From Helicobacter brantae (GTDB taxonomy: Bacteria; Campylobacterota; Campylobacteria; Campylobacterales; Helicobacteraceae), in NCBI RefSeq assembly GCF_003364205.1, contig NZ_NXLV01000006.1, positions 29,023 to 93,022 on the forward strand: a stretch of DNA of 64,000 nt. The letters run 5' to 3'. This document shows positions 8,781 to 19,837 of the stretch, piece by piece. Each line of letters opens with the position of its first letter. Within the stretch, counting starts at the first letter, position 1. Under the pieces are notes generated by a model. The model worked only from the letters and a program-made list of their open reading frames with translations, did not search any database and was not told the DNA's origin. The translations under genes and the position numbers were made by a program.

Positions 8781-9053
8781 TTATCTATCCTTGATGCCAA
8801 GAGTAGCGATAAGTTTAGAATATCGCTCATATTGAGTTTTCTTAAGATACTTAAGCAATCCTCTTCTTTGTCCTACAAGCTTTAAAAGTCCCAATCGACT
8901 TGAATGATCTTTTGGGTTAGCTTTGAGATGCTCTGTAAGAGTAGCAATCCTATCACTCAAAAGTGCGACTTGCACTTCAGATGAACCTGTATCCTTTGAA
9001 TCTCTGGCAAACTTAGAAATAATTTCTTGTTTTTTCGCCATATCTTGAGCCAT
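8781..9053 (-). CDS. rpsO: 30S ribosomal protein S15
   Basis: 90 residues, full length for bS/uS15. Binds the central domain of 16S rRNA and bridges to the 50S subunit. Seen: '[23 protein letters not shown]' and '[24 protein letters not shown]', the S15 signature, each shown here only to identify the family. ATG at 9053 with an AGGAGGTCATT-type upstream region (GGAGGTC). Divergent from flhA, an order I recall from H. pylori. A terminator hairpin follows at 8755-8771. Confidence 0.97.
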   Translation of the reverse strand: MAQDMAKKQEIISKFARDSKDTGSSEVQVALLSDRIATLTEHLKANPKDHSSRLGLLKLVGQRRGLLKYLKKTQYERYSKLIATLGIKDR

Positions 9054-9190
9054 AATGACCTCCTAGATTGGTATAGTATTATCAAACAAAAAGTTTGAAG
9101 CGTGGATTTTACAATAAAACTTCAAAAACCTTACAAAAGAATGTAAAATTCCACACTTAAAACCAAAAAATAAGCAAACAAAGGAATGTT

Positions 9191-11413
9191 TTGTTTTCCA
9201 AAAATCAATTACTTCAAAAAGCTCAACTTATTTTGGGACAAATTTTTGGCTCAAAAGACTTAAGCGTTGTCTTTTTTATCATTGCAATCTTAGCCATCAT
9301 CATTATCCCACTTCCTAGCTTTATTTTGGATTTTATGCTAAGCATTTCTATGGCTCTCTCAATTTTGATTATCCTTATTGGACTTTATATCAAAAAGCCT
9401 ACTGATTTCTCAGCTTTCCCTACTTTGCTTTTGCTTGTAACCCTCTATCGCCTAGCACTCAATGTCGCAACTACTCGAATGATTCTCACAGAGGGCAATA
9501 AAGGCCCTATGGCAGTGAGTGATATTATCACAGCCTTTGGGGAGTTTGTGGTAGGGGGGAATTATGTGATTGGAATCATTGTGTTTTGTATCCTTGTCAT
9601 TGTCAATCTAATGGTAGTTACCAATGGTTCAACGCGTGTAACAGAAGTCAAAGCAAGATTTCAACTTGACTCACTCCCTGGTAAGCAAATGGCAATTGAT
9701 GCAGATATGAATGCAGGATTGATTGATGAGCACGAAGCCAAAAGGCGTAGAGATGCGCTCGCTCAAGAAGCTGATTTTTATGGAGCGATGGATGGAGCAA
9801 GTAAATTTGTCAAAGGCGATGCGATTGCAGGAATCATCATCACCATTGTCAATATTGTAGGAGGATTTCTTATCGGAATCTTTCAGTATGATATGAGTAT
9901 TTCTGATAGTGCCTCTACTTTTACAATCTTGACAATTGGAGATGGGCTTGTAGGACAAATCCCTGCCCTTATCATCTCCACAGCCACAGGGATTATCATC
10001 ACACGAAGCACCAAAGGAGAGGAAGATAACTTTGCCAAAGATTTAGTAACTCAACTTGTCAATAGTCAAAAAATCGTTACGATTTTGGCAACAATTTTGT
10101 TTGTAGGCTCTCTTATCCCTGGATTCCCTCATGGCTCACTTATTTTCATCTCTTTGGTGTTTTACACTATTGCCTACCTTATGGGAGAGGGAGAGAAAAA
10201 AAGTATCTTCTCCTTTGTAGATAACTTTTTCAAAAAGAAAAAAGATCCCACCTCTGCTTCCACACCCACTCCTCAAAAACCCATTGATATCTCTTCTCAC
10301 ACTGCCCCTCCCAAACCTCAAAAGAGTGAAGAAGAGATTGAGCGAGAGGAAGAGGCGATTATCAATGATGTGCTAAAGCTAGAGGTGCTAGAGCTGTTTT
10401 TGGGCTATCAACTCATCAAACTTGCCGATGTCAAGCAAAATGGTGATTTGCTAGAGAGAATTAGAGGGATTAGAAAAAAAATTGCTTCAGATTTTGGATT
10501 TTTGGTGCCAAAGATTCGCATCAAAGACAATCTTCAGCTCTCCCCTACTCACTATGAGTTTTTCCTCAAAGGAGTAAAGATTGGCGAGGGAGATGTAATG
10601 CCTGATCACTTCCTAGCAATGGATACAGGCTATGTAGGCACGCCCATCAATGGAATCCCTACCAAAGAACCTGCCTTTGGAATGGACGCATTGTGGATAG
10701 AGGCAAAAGACAAAGAAGAAGCAATCATTCAAGGCTACACCGTGATTGATCCCTCCACGGTTGTTTCTACTCATATCTCAGAACTCATCAAACAATATGC
10801 TCCTGAATTTATCACCAAAGATGAAGTCAAAAAACTTCTTAATCGCCTCAGCGATATTTATCCTGCAATCATTGAAGAAGCCAACAAACTCCCCACAGGA
10901 GTTATCCGTCAAGTGCTTCAAGAGTTGCTTAAAGAAAAGATTCCAATCCGAGATATGCTCACTATCCTTGAGTGCGTTACAGATATTGCTCAAGCTGTGC
11001 AAAACAATATCCCAATCATTGTCGAGCAAGTGCGAACACGCCTTGCAAGGACAATCACCAATCTTTTCAAATCCGATGATGGCACTATCAAGCTTCTCAT
11101 CTTCAACAATGAAACCGAACACGCCCTTATCACTAAGATTAAAGATCAAGGCTCAAACTCAACCTTGCTTCTCACAATCAGTGAAACCCAAAAACTCAAA
11201 GAAAGTATTGAAGAAAGTATGCTAAAAGTCGTGCAAATGGGGATCTCCCCTGTGATTTTGCTAGTGGATAACAAGCTTAGACGCCCACTCTATGAGAAAC
11301 TAGAGCAATACAAAGTCGATGTCGTGGTGCTAAGCCACACCGAGCTTGATCCAAATGTCAATTTTGAGATTATTGATAAACCTATTGAGATAGATTTTAA
11401 AGGACAACAATGA
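9191..11413 (+). CDS. flhA: flagellar export apparatus protein FlhA
   Basis: 740 residues: an N-terminal membrane domain with about eight helices (roughly residues 20-330), a linker rich in K/P/T, and a cytoplasmic docking domain (about 370-740) that binds chaperone-substrate complexes. Seen: '[22 protein letters not shown]', the FHIPEP motif region '[13 protein letters not shown]', '[16 protein letters not shown]', and '[20 protein letters not shown]'. The start is a TTG at 9191 with AAGGA seven bases upstream; the nearby ATG at 9186 is in another frame. Overlaps the next gene by four bases (ATGA). Confidence 0.95.
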   Translation: MFSKNQLLQKAQLILGQIFGSKDLSVVFFIIAILAIIIIPLPSFILDFMLSISMALSILIILIGLYIKKPTDFSAFPTLLLLVTLYRLALNVATTRMILTEGNKGPMAVSDIITAFGEFVVGGNYVIGIIVFCILVIVNLMVVTNGSTRVTEVKARFQLDSLPGKQMAIDADMNAGLIDEHEAKRRRDALAQEADFYGAMDGASKFVKGDAIAGIIITIVNIVGGFLIGIFQYDMSISDSASTFTILTIGDGLVGQIPALIISTATGIIITRSTKGEEDNFAKDLVTQLVNSQKIVTILATILFVGSLIPGFPHGSLIFISLVFYTIAYLMGEGEKKSIFSFVDNFFKKKKDPTSASTPTPQKPIDISSHTAPPKPQKSEEEIEREEEAIINDVLKLEVLELFLGYQLIKLADVKQNGDLLERIRGIRKKIASDFGFLVPKIRIKDNLQLSPTHYEFFLKGVKIGEGDVMPDHFLAMDTGYVGTPINGIPTKEPAFGMDALWIEAKDKEEAIIQGYTVIDPSTVVSTHISELIKQYAPEFITKDEVKKLLNRLSDIYPAIIEEANKLPTGVIRQVLQELLKEKIPIRDMLTILECVTDIAQAVQNNIPIIVEQVRTRLARTITNLFKSDDGTIKLLIFNNETEHALITKIKDQGSNSTLLLTISETQKLKESIEESMLKVVQMGISPVILLVDNKLRRPLYEKLEQYKVDVVVLSHTELDPNVNFEIIDKPIEIDFKGQQ

Positions 11414-12453
11414 GAGTATTACACCTTTCCCATATCGATTTAGATGGCTATGGGGCTCAATATATCGCTAAACATTTTTTTGAAAATATCCTTTTTTTCA
11501 ATGCCAACTATGGCAAAGAGATTATGGTAAGAATTGAAGAGATGATGAGTGTGGCTAAAAAAAGCAAAGAAAAGACACTTTTTCTCATCACAGATTTAAA
11601 TCTCACATTTGAAGAATCAACCCTTTTGCAAGAGAGAGTAAGTGAGCTAAAAATTGAGGGCTATGATATAGAGCTAAAGCTTTTAGATCATCATATCAGT
11701 GGGCTTGAAAGCTCTCAAAAATTTCATTGGTATTACCTAGATCACACTCGCAGTGCGTGTAAAATCACTTTTGAAACTCTCCTAGGGCTTTATCCTCTGC
11801 TCAACCCCTCAAAAGAGCAGTGGCTAAGAGATTTTAGCACGATGGTAAATTCTGTGGATATGTGGATAATGGATGGAGAGAATTTTGAGTTTGGCAAAGT
11901 GCTAATGGGAGCAATCGCAGGAGCAAAAGATCCCAATAGAGCAATGTTTGAAGAGCAAAATAGGGATTTTAAATTCTCCCTTTTGGAGCATTCTCAAAAC
12001 TATCTCTATCTCCCCAATCCTGAAGTCAAGCTTGATAATGCCCTCTTCTCTCTCAAAAAACAAATCTTAGGGGGAGATCCCCAAAAAGAAACGATGGATA
12101 ATATCTTTGCAAACTATCTTGTCAAACTCTTAGAATCCAAAAAAGAGCAATGCCAAATCTTCTATCAGGACAAAAGAGGGTTTTTGAGCTATACTCTAGG
12201 CTCTGTGAGTGTGGTGGGGAATCAGTTTTTGTGCAAAAATCCTGAATTTGACTTTTTTATTGATGTCAATACTAGAGGCAATGTGAGTTTGAGAGCAAAC
12301 AATGCCTGTGATGTGAGTGTTTTGGCAAGTGAGTGTTTTGGTGGTGGAGGACACAAAAACGCTTCAGGGGGGAAAATAGAGGGATTTAAAGAAAGCTTTT
12401 TTTATGAGGATATAAAAGAGCAGGTTCAAATCATTTTGGAGGAGAAAATATGA
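11410..12453 (+). CDS. DHH/DHHA1-family phosphoesterase
   Basis: 347 residues. Seen: N-terminal '[15 protein letters not shown]', a form of the DHH-family H-x-D-x-D-G motif, 'LLDHHISG' (the DHH motif proper), and C-terminal '[13 protein letters not shown]', the DHHA1 GGGH substrate-binding motif. Such proteins cleave short oligonucleotides, cyclic dinucleotides or pyrophosphate-like bonds, using manganese. Which one applies here cannot be told: it could be an oligoribonuclease-like nuclease or a signalling phosphodiesterase. It lies directly after flhA with a 4-base overlap, as I recall for H. pylori, and is followed with another 4-base overlap by a small acidic protein. Confidence 0.85.
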   Translation: MRVLHLSHIDLDGYGAQYIAKHFFENILFFNANYGKEIMVRIEEMMSVAKKSKEKTLFLITDLNLTFEESTLLQERVSELKIEGYDIELKLLDHHISGLESSQKFHWYYLDHTRSACKITFETLLGLYPLLNPSKEQWLRDFSTMVNSVDMWIMDGENFEFGKVLMGAIAGAKDPNRAMFEEQNRDFKFSLLEHSQNYLYLPNPEVKLDNALFSLKKQILGGDPQKETMDNIFANYLVKLLESKKEQCQIFYQDKRGFLSYTLGSVSVVGNQFLCKNPEFDFFIDVNTRGNVSLRANNACDVSVLASECFGGGGHKNASGGKIEGFKESFFYEDIKEQVQIILEEKI

Positions 12454-12668
12454 AAGAAAAAGATTTAGAGATTCAAGAATTAGCCCTAGAGGTAATTGAT
12501 ATGCTAGGAGTGGCATTGCACTTTGCAGGAGGGAAAGATATCAAAAAGCTCATCGATCTCTACCTAGAAGAGCTTGAAGAAGTGCCTGAGGATACTCCCT
12601 ATAACCAAGAGCAGATGATTGCCCTCATCAACACTCTCAAAACCAAATATCCAAAGTTATTTGTATGA
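12450..12668 (+). CDS. small acidic conserved protein, function unknown
   Basis: 72 residues, strongly acidic, mainly helical by composition (leucine/glutamate-rich), with no cysteine and no membrane segment. I do not recognise a family. It is held tightly between the DHH phosphoesterase and purN, overlapping each by four bases (ATGA in both cases), which supports its being a real, translated member of the operon. A role as a small partner of one of its neighbours is possible but nothing in the sequence shows it. Confidence 0.75.
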   Translation: MKEKDLEIQELALEVIDMLGVALHFAGGKDIKKLIDLYLEELEEVPEDTPYNQEQMIALINTLKTKYPKLFV

Positions 12669-13264
12669 GAACTATTAGGATTTTTATCCTCTTTAGTGGG
12701 AATGGAAGCAATCTTGAGAATCTTTATACAACCCTAGAGGGCAAAGAGGTTGTAGGCAAAAGTGGTGAGAGGGCAAAGATTGAGTTTGTAGGAGCATTGT
12801 GTAATAATCCTGAAGCCTATGGGATCAATCGATGCCACGAGCTAGGACTCCCCTGCATTACTCTTCCTCATCAAGAATATCCAACAAGAGAAGAATACGA
12901 TATAGCACTTCTCAAAGCTCTATTTCTCTATGAGCCTGATTATATTGCTCTGTGTGGTTTTATGAGGATACTTACTCCAAGATTTATCAATGCTTATAAA
13001 TGTATCAATATTCACCCCTCTTTTCTCCCCTACCACAAAGGAACAAATGGGATAAAAGATAGCTTTGAAGACAAAGAAGCAAACTTTGGGGGAGTGAGCG
13101 TGCATTATGTCAGTGAAGAGCTTGATGGTGGAGAGATTATTTTGCAAGAAAAACTTAGCAAAGCTCCATTTAGGGATTTACAAGCTTTTGAGAATGCAAT
13201 TCATCAACTTGAATACAAGCTCTACCCTCAAGCCTTGCAAAAAGTGATAGAAGAGAATCTATGA
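12665..13264 (+). CDS. purN: phosphoribosylglycinamide formyltransferase PurN
   Basis: 199 residues. Transfers a formyl group from 10-formyltetrahydrofolate to GAR, third step of purine synthesis. Seen: phosphate-binding 'LFSGNGSNLENL', 'LCGFMRILTPRFINAY', the catalytic asparagine-histidine segment 'CINIHPSFLPYHKG', and 'VHYVSEELDGGEIILQ' with the active-site aspartate. ATG at 12665 overlaps the preceding gene, and its own stop overlaps the antiporter start, so it belongs to the five-gene flhA run. Confidence 0.94.
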   Translation: MRTIRIFILFSGNGSNLENLYTTLEGKEVVGKSGERAKIEFVGALCNNPEAYGINRCHELGLPCITLPHQEYPTREEYDIALLKALFLYEPDYIALCGFMRILTPRFINAYKCINIHPSFLPYHKGTNGIKDSFEDKEANFGGVSVHYVSEELDGGEIILQEKLSKAPFRDLQAFENAIHQLEYKLYPQALQKVIEENL

Positions 13265-14427
13265 GTCTCACCTCCTTTGCTCTCATTGCCATTCTTGTGG
13301 CAATCGCTCCACTCCTTGGCTCACTCACACGCATTCCAAGTGTAGTGATTGAAATGCTTTTGGGAGCGTTTGTGAGCTATATTGGGATTTATCACCCAAG
13401 CGAGGCGATTCACTATGTGGCAGAGGTGGGGTTTTTGATTTTGATGTTTTTGTGTGGGACTGAAGTAGATCTTAAATCCTTCAAAGACCTCAAAAAAAGT
13501 GGTTTGGGTAAAAATATCTTTTTGTATTTCTCTATCCTCTACTCCCTCTCACTTCTCTTAGTTTTGCTCCAAAAACTCCCTTATATCTATATTGTTACCT
13601 TCCCTATTATGGGGGTAGGAATGATTATGACACTCATTAAAGAATATGGTAAAGAGCATATTTGGCTAAACCTTGCTTTGAGAGTGGGGATTTTAGGAGA
13701 GCTACTTAGCATTTGTATTTTGGTGGGAATCAATGGATTTTACACTTATGGTTTGAGTCTTGAGCTTTCCAAAACCTTTGGGGTGCTTTTGCTCTTTTTC
13801 TTTTTTATCGCTCTTTGCTTCCGTTTCTTTAGGGTGATTTTTTGGTGGTTTCCTAGACTAAAGACTCTCATTGTCCCACATGAAGATACAAGCAATCAAG
13901 ATTTACGCTTTAGTGCAATGCTTTTTTTTATCTTTATCTCCATTGTGCTTTCTTTGCAACTTGAAGTCGCTTTGGGGGCGTTTATTGCAGGAATGATTAT
14001 CGCCACTTTCTTTGGAAATCGTCATTCTCTTCACAATAAACTCACTAGCATTGGATTTGGATTTTTTGTGCCATTTTTCTTCGTCAATGTCGGCACGACT
14101 TTGGATCTCAAAACCCTACTCTCACACCCCCAACTCTTCAAAGACTCGCTGATTATCGTGTGTGGAATGTTTGGGATTCGCCTTATTGGGTGCTTTGTGA
14201 GTTTTAGAAAATATCTTGGAAGCCCCAAAAATACGATTCTTTACGCTTTTAGTGATGCAATGCCTCTCACATTCCTTATCGCCACTGCCACCCTTGCTCT
14301 CCAGCTCAAAGTCATCACTCAAGAAAACTACTATGCCTTTGTAATGGGAGCAATGATTGAGGGAATCCTTTTTATGATTAGTATCAAAGTGATTTTAAAT
14401 CATTGGAAAACCCCTCAAAAACCCTAA
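13261..14427 (+). CDS. monovalent cation:proton antiporter, CPA2 family
   Basis: 388 residues with about 11-12 hydrophobic helices and no C-terminal TrkA domain. Matches the NapA/KefB type of Na+ or K+/H+ antiporter. Seen: 'LTRIPSVVIEMLLGAFVSYIG', 'VGFLILMFLCGTEVDLKSF' (the conserved membrane G-x-E-x-D element), 'LEVALGAFIAGMIIATFF', and 'FGFFVPFFFVNVGTTLDL'. The ion is not certain. It overlaps purN by four bases at its start and the converging coaE by four bases at its end. Confidence 0.88.
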   Translation: MSLTSFALIAILVAIAPLLGSLTRIPSVVIEMLLGAFVSYIGIYHPSEAIHYVAEVGFLILMFLCGTEVDLKSFKDLKKSGLGKNIFLYFSILYSLSLLLVLLQKLPYIYIVTFPIMGVGMIMTLIKEYGKEHIWLNLALRVGILGELLSICILVGINGFYTYGLSLELSKTFGVLLLFFFFIALCFRFFRVIFWWFPRLKTLIVPHEDTSNQDLRFSAMLFFIFISIVLSLQLEVALGAFIAGMIIATFFGNRHSLHNKLTSIGFGFFVPFFFVNVGTTLDLKTLLSHPQLFKDSLIIVCGMFGIRLIGCFVSFRKYLGSPKNTILYAFSDAMPLTFLIATATLALQLKVITQENYYAFVMGAMIEGILFMISIKVILNHWKTPQKP

Positions 14428-15020
14428 CTCACAATCCCCCTCACCCACTTCTCTATCTTTCTCTCCAATCCCAAAAAATCACTATCATTTTCTATCACTT
14501 CACTTGCATAAGGGATTTTCTCTTCACTAGGAAGTTGAGAGGCAATGCGTTGCAAGACTTGCATTTGACTTGTACCATCTCGCTCTTGCACCCTTTGCAA
14601 AATCACTTCTTTGGGGGCAGTAATGAGGATTTTGTGTCTGAAATTGAGCCTCTCTCTTTGCTCAAAAAGAAGTGCAATCTCCACAAAATAGGGCTTTTTT
14701 TCTCTCTCTAATTGCTGACATTGAGAAAAAAGCTCTTGATAGATATAAGGATTTAGAATATTTTGAAGTTGCTCTAGCTTATCTCTGTCTTCAAAGACAA
14801 TCTCCCCCAAAGCTTTGCGATTGATTCCCCCCTCCCCCACAATCCTTTCCCCAAACACCTCTATGACTTTTTGGCTTTGCTCTCTTAAGACTTGATGAGC
14901 GATTTTATCTGCATCAAGCACTTTGTAGCCCAAAGTAGCTAAAATATTGCATACACTACTCTTCCCACTCCCTATCCCCCCACTGATAGCATAAGCATAA
15001 TCAAATTGAGAAAAATCCAT
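14424..15020 (-). CDS. coaE: dephospho-CoA kinase CoaE
   Basis: 198 residues. Phosphorylates the ribose 3'-OH of dephospho-CoA, last step of CoA synthesis. Seen: P-loop 'ISGGIGSGKSSVC' at residues 13-25, 'VLDADKIAHQVL' with the substrate-binding aspartate, and the lid-region 'RVQERDGTSQMQVLQRIASQ'. Converges with the antiporter gene, the two stop regions overlapping by four bases. ATG at 15020 preceded by AAGGAGAT. Confidence 0.92.
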   Translation of the reverse strand: MDFSQFDYAYAISGGIGSGKSSVCNILATLGYKVLDADKIAHQVLREQSQKVIEVFGERIVGEGGINRKALGEIVFEDRDKLEQLQNILNPYIYQELFSQCQQLEREKKPYFVEIALLFEQRERLNFRHKILITAPKEVILQRVQERDGTSQMQVLQRIASQLPSEEKIPYASEVIENDSDFLGLERKIEKWVRGIVS

Positions 15021-15091
15021 TTCATCTCCTTAAGAACAAGTAAAAACTTAAATGTCTGCTACAATCTTACAGCCTTTTTTGGAGAAAAACG

Positions 15092-15804
15092 ATGAATGAT
15101 GATTTCCAATCAAAAATTTTGCATTTCTGCTCTAATCCCCAAAATCTCATTTCTCTTTCAAGATTTAACTCCTACAAAAACACACAAGAACATCAAAGCA
15201 ATCTCCACCTTATCTCTCATATCACACCAAAACTTGCCATACTTGAACTCTCGCTTAGAAATGTTATTGATTTTGCCCTCAAGCTCACTCTTGGAAATGA
15301 GTGGCTACAAACTCTCAAACAGCAATATATGCAAAAAGATAAGAGCAAGACCCCTTTTGAAGAGAGATTACTGCTTGAAATTTCAAAAATTGAAAACAAA
15401 TACACCAAACGCTCAAATCCATTGCCCAAACAAGATCAATACATCTCAAATCTCTCTTTAGGGTTTTGGGTAAAGATTGCTGATGAGTTTAAAATCTGCT
15501 CTCTTTTATTCAATCCCTCTTTGCTTGATTTTAGAAACTATGGTGGTTCATACAACAATAGAGATATTTCCAAAGCCCAAAAACATTGGAATATTATTTA
15601 TGCTATGAATTGCTTCTGATTATTAGAAACAAAGCCTATCATTGGGAAAATCTTCTCAAACTCAATACAAACAATAATCCAAATATCACTTATCAAAACA
15701 ACAAAAATTACAAGCTAATTGCTTCAATCACCCCTGATAAAATCGATAAATTCTTGGAAGATTTTTTGAAAACTATAAACCCAGAGCTTATGAAGTATTT
15801 GTAG
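15092..15804 (+). pseudogene. Abi-type HEPN protein, broken by a single-base frameshift
   Basis: Two overlapping frames (15092-15619 and 15586-15804) together spell one protein of about 237 residues of the AbiD/AbiF (Abi_2) family, related to the intact gene at 62837-63562. Seen: the first frame ends '..NIIYAMNCF', the second continues '..LLIIRNKAYHWENLL'. The alignment with the intact copy (L-N-L-I-R-V-I-R-N) is restored by adding one T at about 15609-15611, so a one-base loss is the simplest cause. The HEPN signature R-N-x3-H (RNKAYH) lies in the second frame. Abi_2 proteins are abortive-infection toxins, probably RNases. A sequencing error or phase switch is also possible, though no long homopolymer is present. 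Confidence 0.8.
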
Positions 15805-16143
15805 ATACCATATAGCCAAAGCTATATGGTTTTACGAGGGTTCGTCCCCTCACAATAGCCCTAGGATTATATCAAAAGTTTTTGGTTTTTTCAAATGACA
15901 TTTTTTGAAGGATTTTTACAATTTTGAAGTCAAAGCCTCCCTGCAGATACCTAAGGCACATAAAAAGCCAAAGTGCTCTGCTGTATTCCTACCCTGAAGC
16001 GTTGCTCTAACTTTCTATTGCATAGGTCTGCAAAGAGAAATGCAATATTACACAAGATTGTCAAAAAAATCTACAAAATCAAAGGAATTTTAAGCACTTA
16101 TTTTGTAAAATTTAAAAATTTGATTTCACTACAAAGAGTTGCT
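15805..16143. other. intergenic region before carB with two small hairpins
   Basis: Holds a strong hairpin, ACCATATAGC (15807-15816) / GCTATATGGT (15821-15830) with a CAAA loop, directly after the Abi reading frame and followed by TTTTAC; it probably ends that transcript. Just beyond it, GAGGG (15836-15840) faces CCCTC (15847-15851). The rest up to the carB ATG at 16144 has no gene I can support; the open frame reaching back from carB to 15973 shows no homology to CarB N-termini. The carB promoter should lie here, but I cannot name it. Confidence 0.6.
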
Positions 16144-19100
16144 ATGCCAAAACGAGAAGACATAAAGAATATTTTGCTGATTGGTTCAGGGCCAATTATC
16201 ATCGGACAAGCCTGTGAATTTGATTACTCAGGCACACAAGCTGCCAAAACTCTCAAAGAGCTAGGCTATAAAGTCGTTTTAGTCAATTCTAATCCTGCCA
16301 CGATTATGACTGATCCTGAATTTGCTGATAGAACCTATATTGAGCCAATCACAGAGGAAATCCTCTCAGACATCATCGCCAAAGAAAATATCGATGCAAT
16401 TTTGCCTACAATGGGAGGGCAAACTGCCCTAAATATCGCGATGAGTATGGAAGAGAAGGGATTGCTAAAGGGAGTGAAATTCCTAGGAGCAAACCCCCAA
16501 GCGATAAAAAAAGGCGAAGATCGCCAAGCTTTCAAAGAAGCAATGCTAAAAATCGGTATGGACTTGCCTAAATCACGCTATGCCTACAATGAAGAAGAAG
16601 CCCTCAATGCTGCCAAAGAGATTGGATTCCCTCTCATTATCCGAGCAAGTTTCACCCTTGCAGGTGGGGGAAGTGGCGTGGCTTACAATATCGATGAGTT
16701 CAAGACTTTAGCCAAAAATGGACTTGATGCCTCACCTATTAGTGAAATTTTGATTGAAGAATCTTTACTGGGCTGGAAAGAGTATGAAATGGAAGTCATT
16801 CGTGATAGTGCAGATAATTGTATCATCGTTTGCTCTATTGAAAATCTTGATCCTATGGGTGTGCATACAGGAGATAGTATCACTATCGCTCCTGCTCTTA
16901 CTCTCACAGACAAAGAGTATCAAAGAATGCGTGATGCCTCATTTGCAATCCTTAGAGAAATCGGTGTAGATACAGGGGGAAGCAATGTGCAATTTGCCAT
17001 AAATCCTGAGAGTGGAAGAATGATTGTTATTGAGATGAATCCTCGTGTTTCTCGCTCCTCTGCCCTTGCAAGTAAAGCCACGGGTTATCCTATCGCCAAA
17101 GTTGCCACGCTTTTGGCAGTGGGATTCACACTTGATGAGATTACAAATGATATCACAGGCACGACGGCAAGTTTTGAGCCAAGTATTGATTATATTGTAA
17201 GCAAAATCCCAAGATTTACCTTTGAGAAATTCCCCACAGCTGATTCTACACTTACTACAAGTATGAAAAGTATCGGAGAAGTTATGGCAATCGGTGGGAG
17301 CTTTGCTGAGAGCATTCAGAAGGCTCTTTGTAGCCTAGAGAATGGGCTTTTTGGCTTCAATCCTATCAGCTCAGATATTGAAAAAATCAAGCATGAAATC
17401 CGACGCCCCAATGACTCTCGCCTCCTTTATGTGGCTGAAGGGTTTAGAAATGGATTAGGTATTGAAGAGATTTATACACTAAGCAAGATTGATCGCTGGT
17501 TTCTATCTCAAATCCAAAAAATTGTGCTTTTTGAGAGCAAAATCAGTGTAGAGATTTTGCATAACTTCTCACTTATGCAAGAAGCCAAATCTTTGGGCTT
17601 TAGTGATAGAATGATTGCTTATCTTATCAACAAAAACGATGGCTTAGAAATCAACCAAAATGAAGTCTATCAAGCACGAAAAGATTTAGGACTTTCTTTG
17701 AGCTATCACGAGGTAGATACTTGTGCTGCTGAATTCCCCTCTCTCACTCCTTATCTCTACTCTTCTATCGGACACTTTAGCCCCATAGGAGAAGCCCATA
17801 CGATTAAACCTACCGAGAAGAAAAAAGTGATGATTATCGGTGGAGGTCCCAATCGTATCGGACAGGGAATTGAGTTTGATTATTGCTGTGTTCATGCTTC
17901 TTTTGCCCTCAAAGATTTGGGAATGGAGAGCATTATGTATAACTGCAACCCTGAAACCGTAAGCACAGACTATGATACAAGCGATACGCTCTACTTTGAG
18001 CCTATTGATTTTGAGCGTGTAAGAAGCGTGATTGAGAGAGAAAATCCTGATGGAATCATCGTGCATTTTGGAGGACAAACCCCTCTCAAACTTGCCAAAG
18101 AGCTGACAAGAATAGGAGCTAAAATTATCGGAACGACTGCCAAAGTCATTGATGTGGCTGAAGATAGAGAGAAATTTTCTGAGTTTGTCGAAGCCAACAA
18201 CCTCAAACAACCCCAAAATGGAATCGCATTCAACAAAGAAGAAGCTCATAGTATCGCTAGTAAAATCGGCTTTCCCGTGCTTGTGCGACCTAGCTATGTG
18301 CTAGGGGGAAGAGCAATGAGAATTGTGCATAATGATGAAGAGCTCAAAGCCTATATGGAAGAGGCTGTAAGAGTAAGTGAAAGCTCTCCTGTGCTAGTGG
18401 ATAAATTCCTAGATCGTGCCATAGAGCTAGATGTCGATGCAATCAGTGATGGAAAAGATGTGTATATTGGAGGGATTATGCAACACATTGAAGAAGCAGG
18501 GATTCACTCAGGAGATAGTGCTTCTTCTCTCCCCCCATTCTCCCTCTCCCCCACTCTCATCTCTCAAATCCAAAGAATGACAACAGACATTGCCCTAAAG
18601 CTTGGCGTAGTGGGACTTATGAATGTGCAATACGCAATCCACCACGATGAAATCTATCTTATCGAAGTCAATCCAAGAGCTAGTCGAACCGTGCCATTTG
18701 TCAGCAAAGCCACAGGTATGCCACTAGCCAAAATCGCTACAAGAGTAATGGTGCAAGGGAATTTAATCGAAGCACTCAAATTCTATGATTGCTTCAATAT
18801 CTTAGAGTGCAAAGATGGGATTTATCAGCATAAAGCCCTCAAACACATTGCCCTCAAAGAATCAGTTTTCCCATTCAATAAGCTTAATGGTGCAGATGTC
18901 TTGCTAGGGCCAGAGATGAAAAGCACAGGAGAGGTAATGGGGATTAGCTCAAGCTTTGGTATCAGCTTTGCCAAGAGTCAAATCGCTTGTAAAAACACAC
19001 TTCCTACAAGTGGAAAGATTTTTATCTCATTGCAAGATTTAGATAAGCCCTTTGCTTCAAGTCTAGCCAAAGAATTTATCTCTCTAGGTTTTAGCGTATG

Positions 19101-19410
19101 TGCCACAGGTGGGACATATCAAGCTATCAGAGAGGCAGGAGTGGAGTGTGAGCTTGTGCTAAAAGTGAGTGAGGGACGCCCCAATATCCAAGATGAAATC
19201 GCCAATCACCATATCGCAATGGTTATCAATAGCAGTGATGAGCGAAGCAATAAGAGTGATACACGCCTTTTGCGACAGCAAGTGCTAAAATCTCAAGTGC
19301 CATATTTTACAACCATTGAAGAAGCTAAAGTGGCTTGTAGTGCTATTAGAGAGCTATCCAAAAGCAGTCCTTACCAAGCCAAAGCATTACAAGACTTTCT
19401 AAGAAGCTAG
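16144..19410 (+). CDS. carB: carbamoyl-phosphate synthase large subunit
   Basis: 1088 residues, the normal length. Uses ammonia from the small subunit, bicarbonate and two ATP to make carbamoyl phosphate for pyrimidines and arginine. Seen: two homologous ATP-grasp halves. The first starts '[22 protein letters not shown]' in pattern (GSGPxxIGQxxEFDYSG) and the second at about residue 560 with '[16 protein letters not shown]'. There follow '[32 protein letters not shown]', and a C-terminal MGS-like allosteric domain ('[18 protein letters not shown]'). The frame is open upstream to 15973, but the ATG at 16144 gives the family N-terminus ([11 protein letters not shown]), so the 57-codon extension is left out. 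Confidence 0.96.
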   Translation: MPKREDIKNILLIGSGPIIIGQACEFDYSGTQAAKTLKELGYKVVLVNSNPATIMTDPEFADRTYIEPITEEILSDIIAKENIDAILPTMGGQTALNIAMSMEEKGLLKGVKFLGANPQAIKKGEDRQAFKEAMLKIGMDLPKSRYAYNEEEALNAAKEIGFPLIIRASFTLAGGGSGVAYNIDEFKTLAKNGLDASPISEILIEESLLGWKEYEMEVIRDSADNCIIVCSIENLDPMGVHTGDSITIAPALTLTDKEYQRMRDASFAILREIGVDTGGSNVQFAINPESGRMIVIEMNPRVSRSSALASKATGYPIAKVATLLAVGFTLDEITNDITGTTASFEPSIDYIVSKIPRFTFEKFPTADSTLTTSMKSIGEVMAIGGSFAESIQKALCSLENGLFGFNPISSDIEKIKHEIRRPNDSRLLYVAEGFRNGLGIEEIYTLSKIDRWFLSQIQKIVLFESKISVEILHNFSLMQEAKSLGFSDRMIAYLINKNDGLEINQNEVYQARKDLGLSLSYHEVDTCAAEFPSLTPYLYSSIGHFSPIGEAHTIKPTEKKKVMIIGGGPNRIGQGIEFDYCCVHASFALKDLGMESIMYNCNPETVSTDYDTSDTLYFEPIDFERVRSVIERENPDGIIVHFGGQTPLKLAKELTRIGAKIIGTTAKVIDVAEDREKFSEFVEANNLKQPQNGIAFNKEEAHSIASKIGFPVLVRPSYVLGGRAMRIVHNDEELKAYMEEAVRVSESSPVLVDKFLDRAIELDVDAISDGKDVYIGGIMQHIEEAGIHSGDSASSLPPFSLSPTLISQIQRMTTDIALKLGVVGLMNVQYAIHHDEIYLIEVNPRASRTVPFVSKATGMPLAKIATRVMVQGNLIEALKFYDCFNILECKDGIYQHKALKHIALKESVFPFNKLNGADVLLGPEMKSTGEVMGISSSFGISFAKSQIACKNTLPTSGKIFISLQDLDKPFASSLAKEFISLGFSVCATGGTYQAIREAGVECELVLKVSEGRPNIQDEIANHHIAMVINSSDERSNKSDTRLLRQQVLKSQVPYFTTIEEAKVACSAIRELSKSSPYQAKALQDFLRS

Positions 19411-19411
19411 A

Positions 19412-19837
19412 ATGCTTTTTTTGGCTCAGAGTGATACCACAGCAGGATTCCTCTCCCAAACTCCCCAAGAGATTAATCACGCTAAGGGGAGAGAGGGAAA
19501 AGAGGTTTTAATCGAGGTAGATAGCCTAGATACACTCAAAAACTTTGTAAGAATCCCCCAAAGACACAAAACCCTAGTGCGAAGAGCCAAAAAAACGACT
19601 TTCATCTATCCCAATGCCAAAGCCCTAAGAGTGGTAAGAGATGAGAAGCATTTGGAGTTTTTACGCCACTTTAAAGCTCTGTATTCCTCAAGTGCCAATC
19701 CTTCAGGAGAGGGGTTTTCTCTTGAATTTGCATTGCAAAGGGCAGAGATTATCATCGAGGATAGCAGAGGATTTTTTGAGGACACGCCCTCAAAGATTTA
19801 CAAACTCAATACAAAAACCCTAAAAAGGAGAAGATAA
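19412..19837 (+). CDS. short Sua5/YciO/YrdC-domain protein, TsaC-like
   Basis: 141 residues; YrdC-type domain. In TsaC/Sua5 this domain makes threonylcarbamoyl-AMP from threonine, bicarbonate and ATP for t6A. Seen: 'MLFLAQSDTTAGFLSQ' (family S-D-T-x-G opening), 'RRAKKTTFIYPNAKALRVVRDEKH' (R-V/P-x-x-x region), 'LYSSSANPSGEGFS' (the SSANxSG nucleotide motif) and a C-terminal 'PSKIYKL'. It is shorter than E. coli TsaC (about 190 residues), lacking some mid-domain. It may be the TC-AMP synthase of this genome or a relative. Starts one base after the carB stop; downstream it overlaps the S4 gene by one base (TAATG). carB followed by this gene is an order I recall from H. pylori. Confidence 0.75.
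   Translation: MLFLAQSDTTAGFLSQTPQEINHAKGREGKEVLIEVDSLDTLKNFVRIPQRHKTLVRRAKKTTFIYPNAKALRVVRDEKHLEFLRHFKALYSSSANPSGEGFSLEFALQRAEIIIEDSRGFFEDTPSKIYKLNTKTLKRRR

Noticed and set aside
15973..16143. 57-codon extension of carB
   Set aside because: The family N-terminus begins at the ATG at 16144 and no CarB has such an extension.
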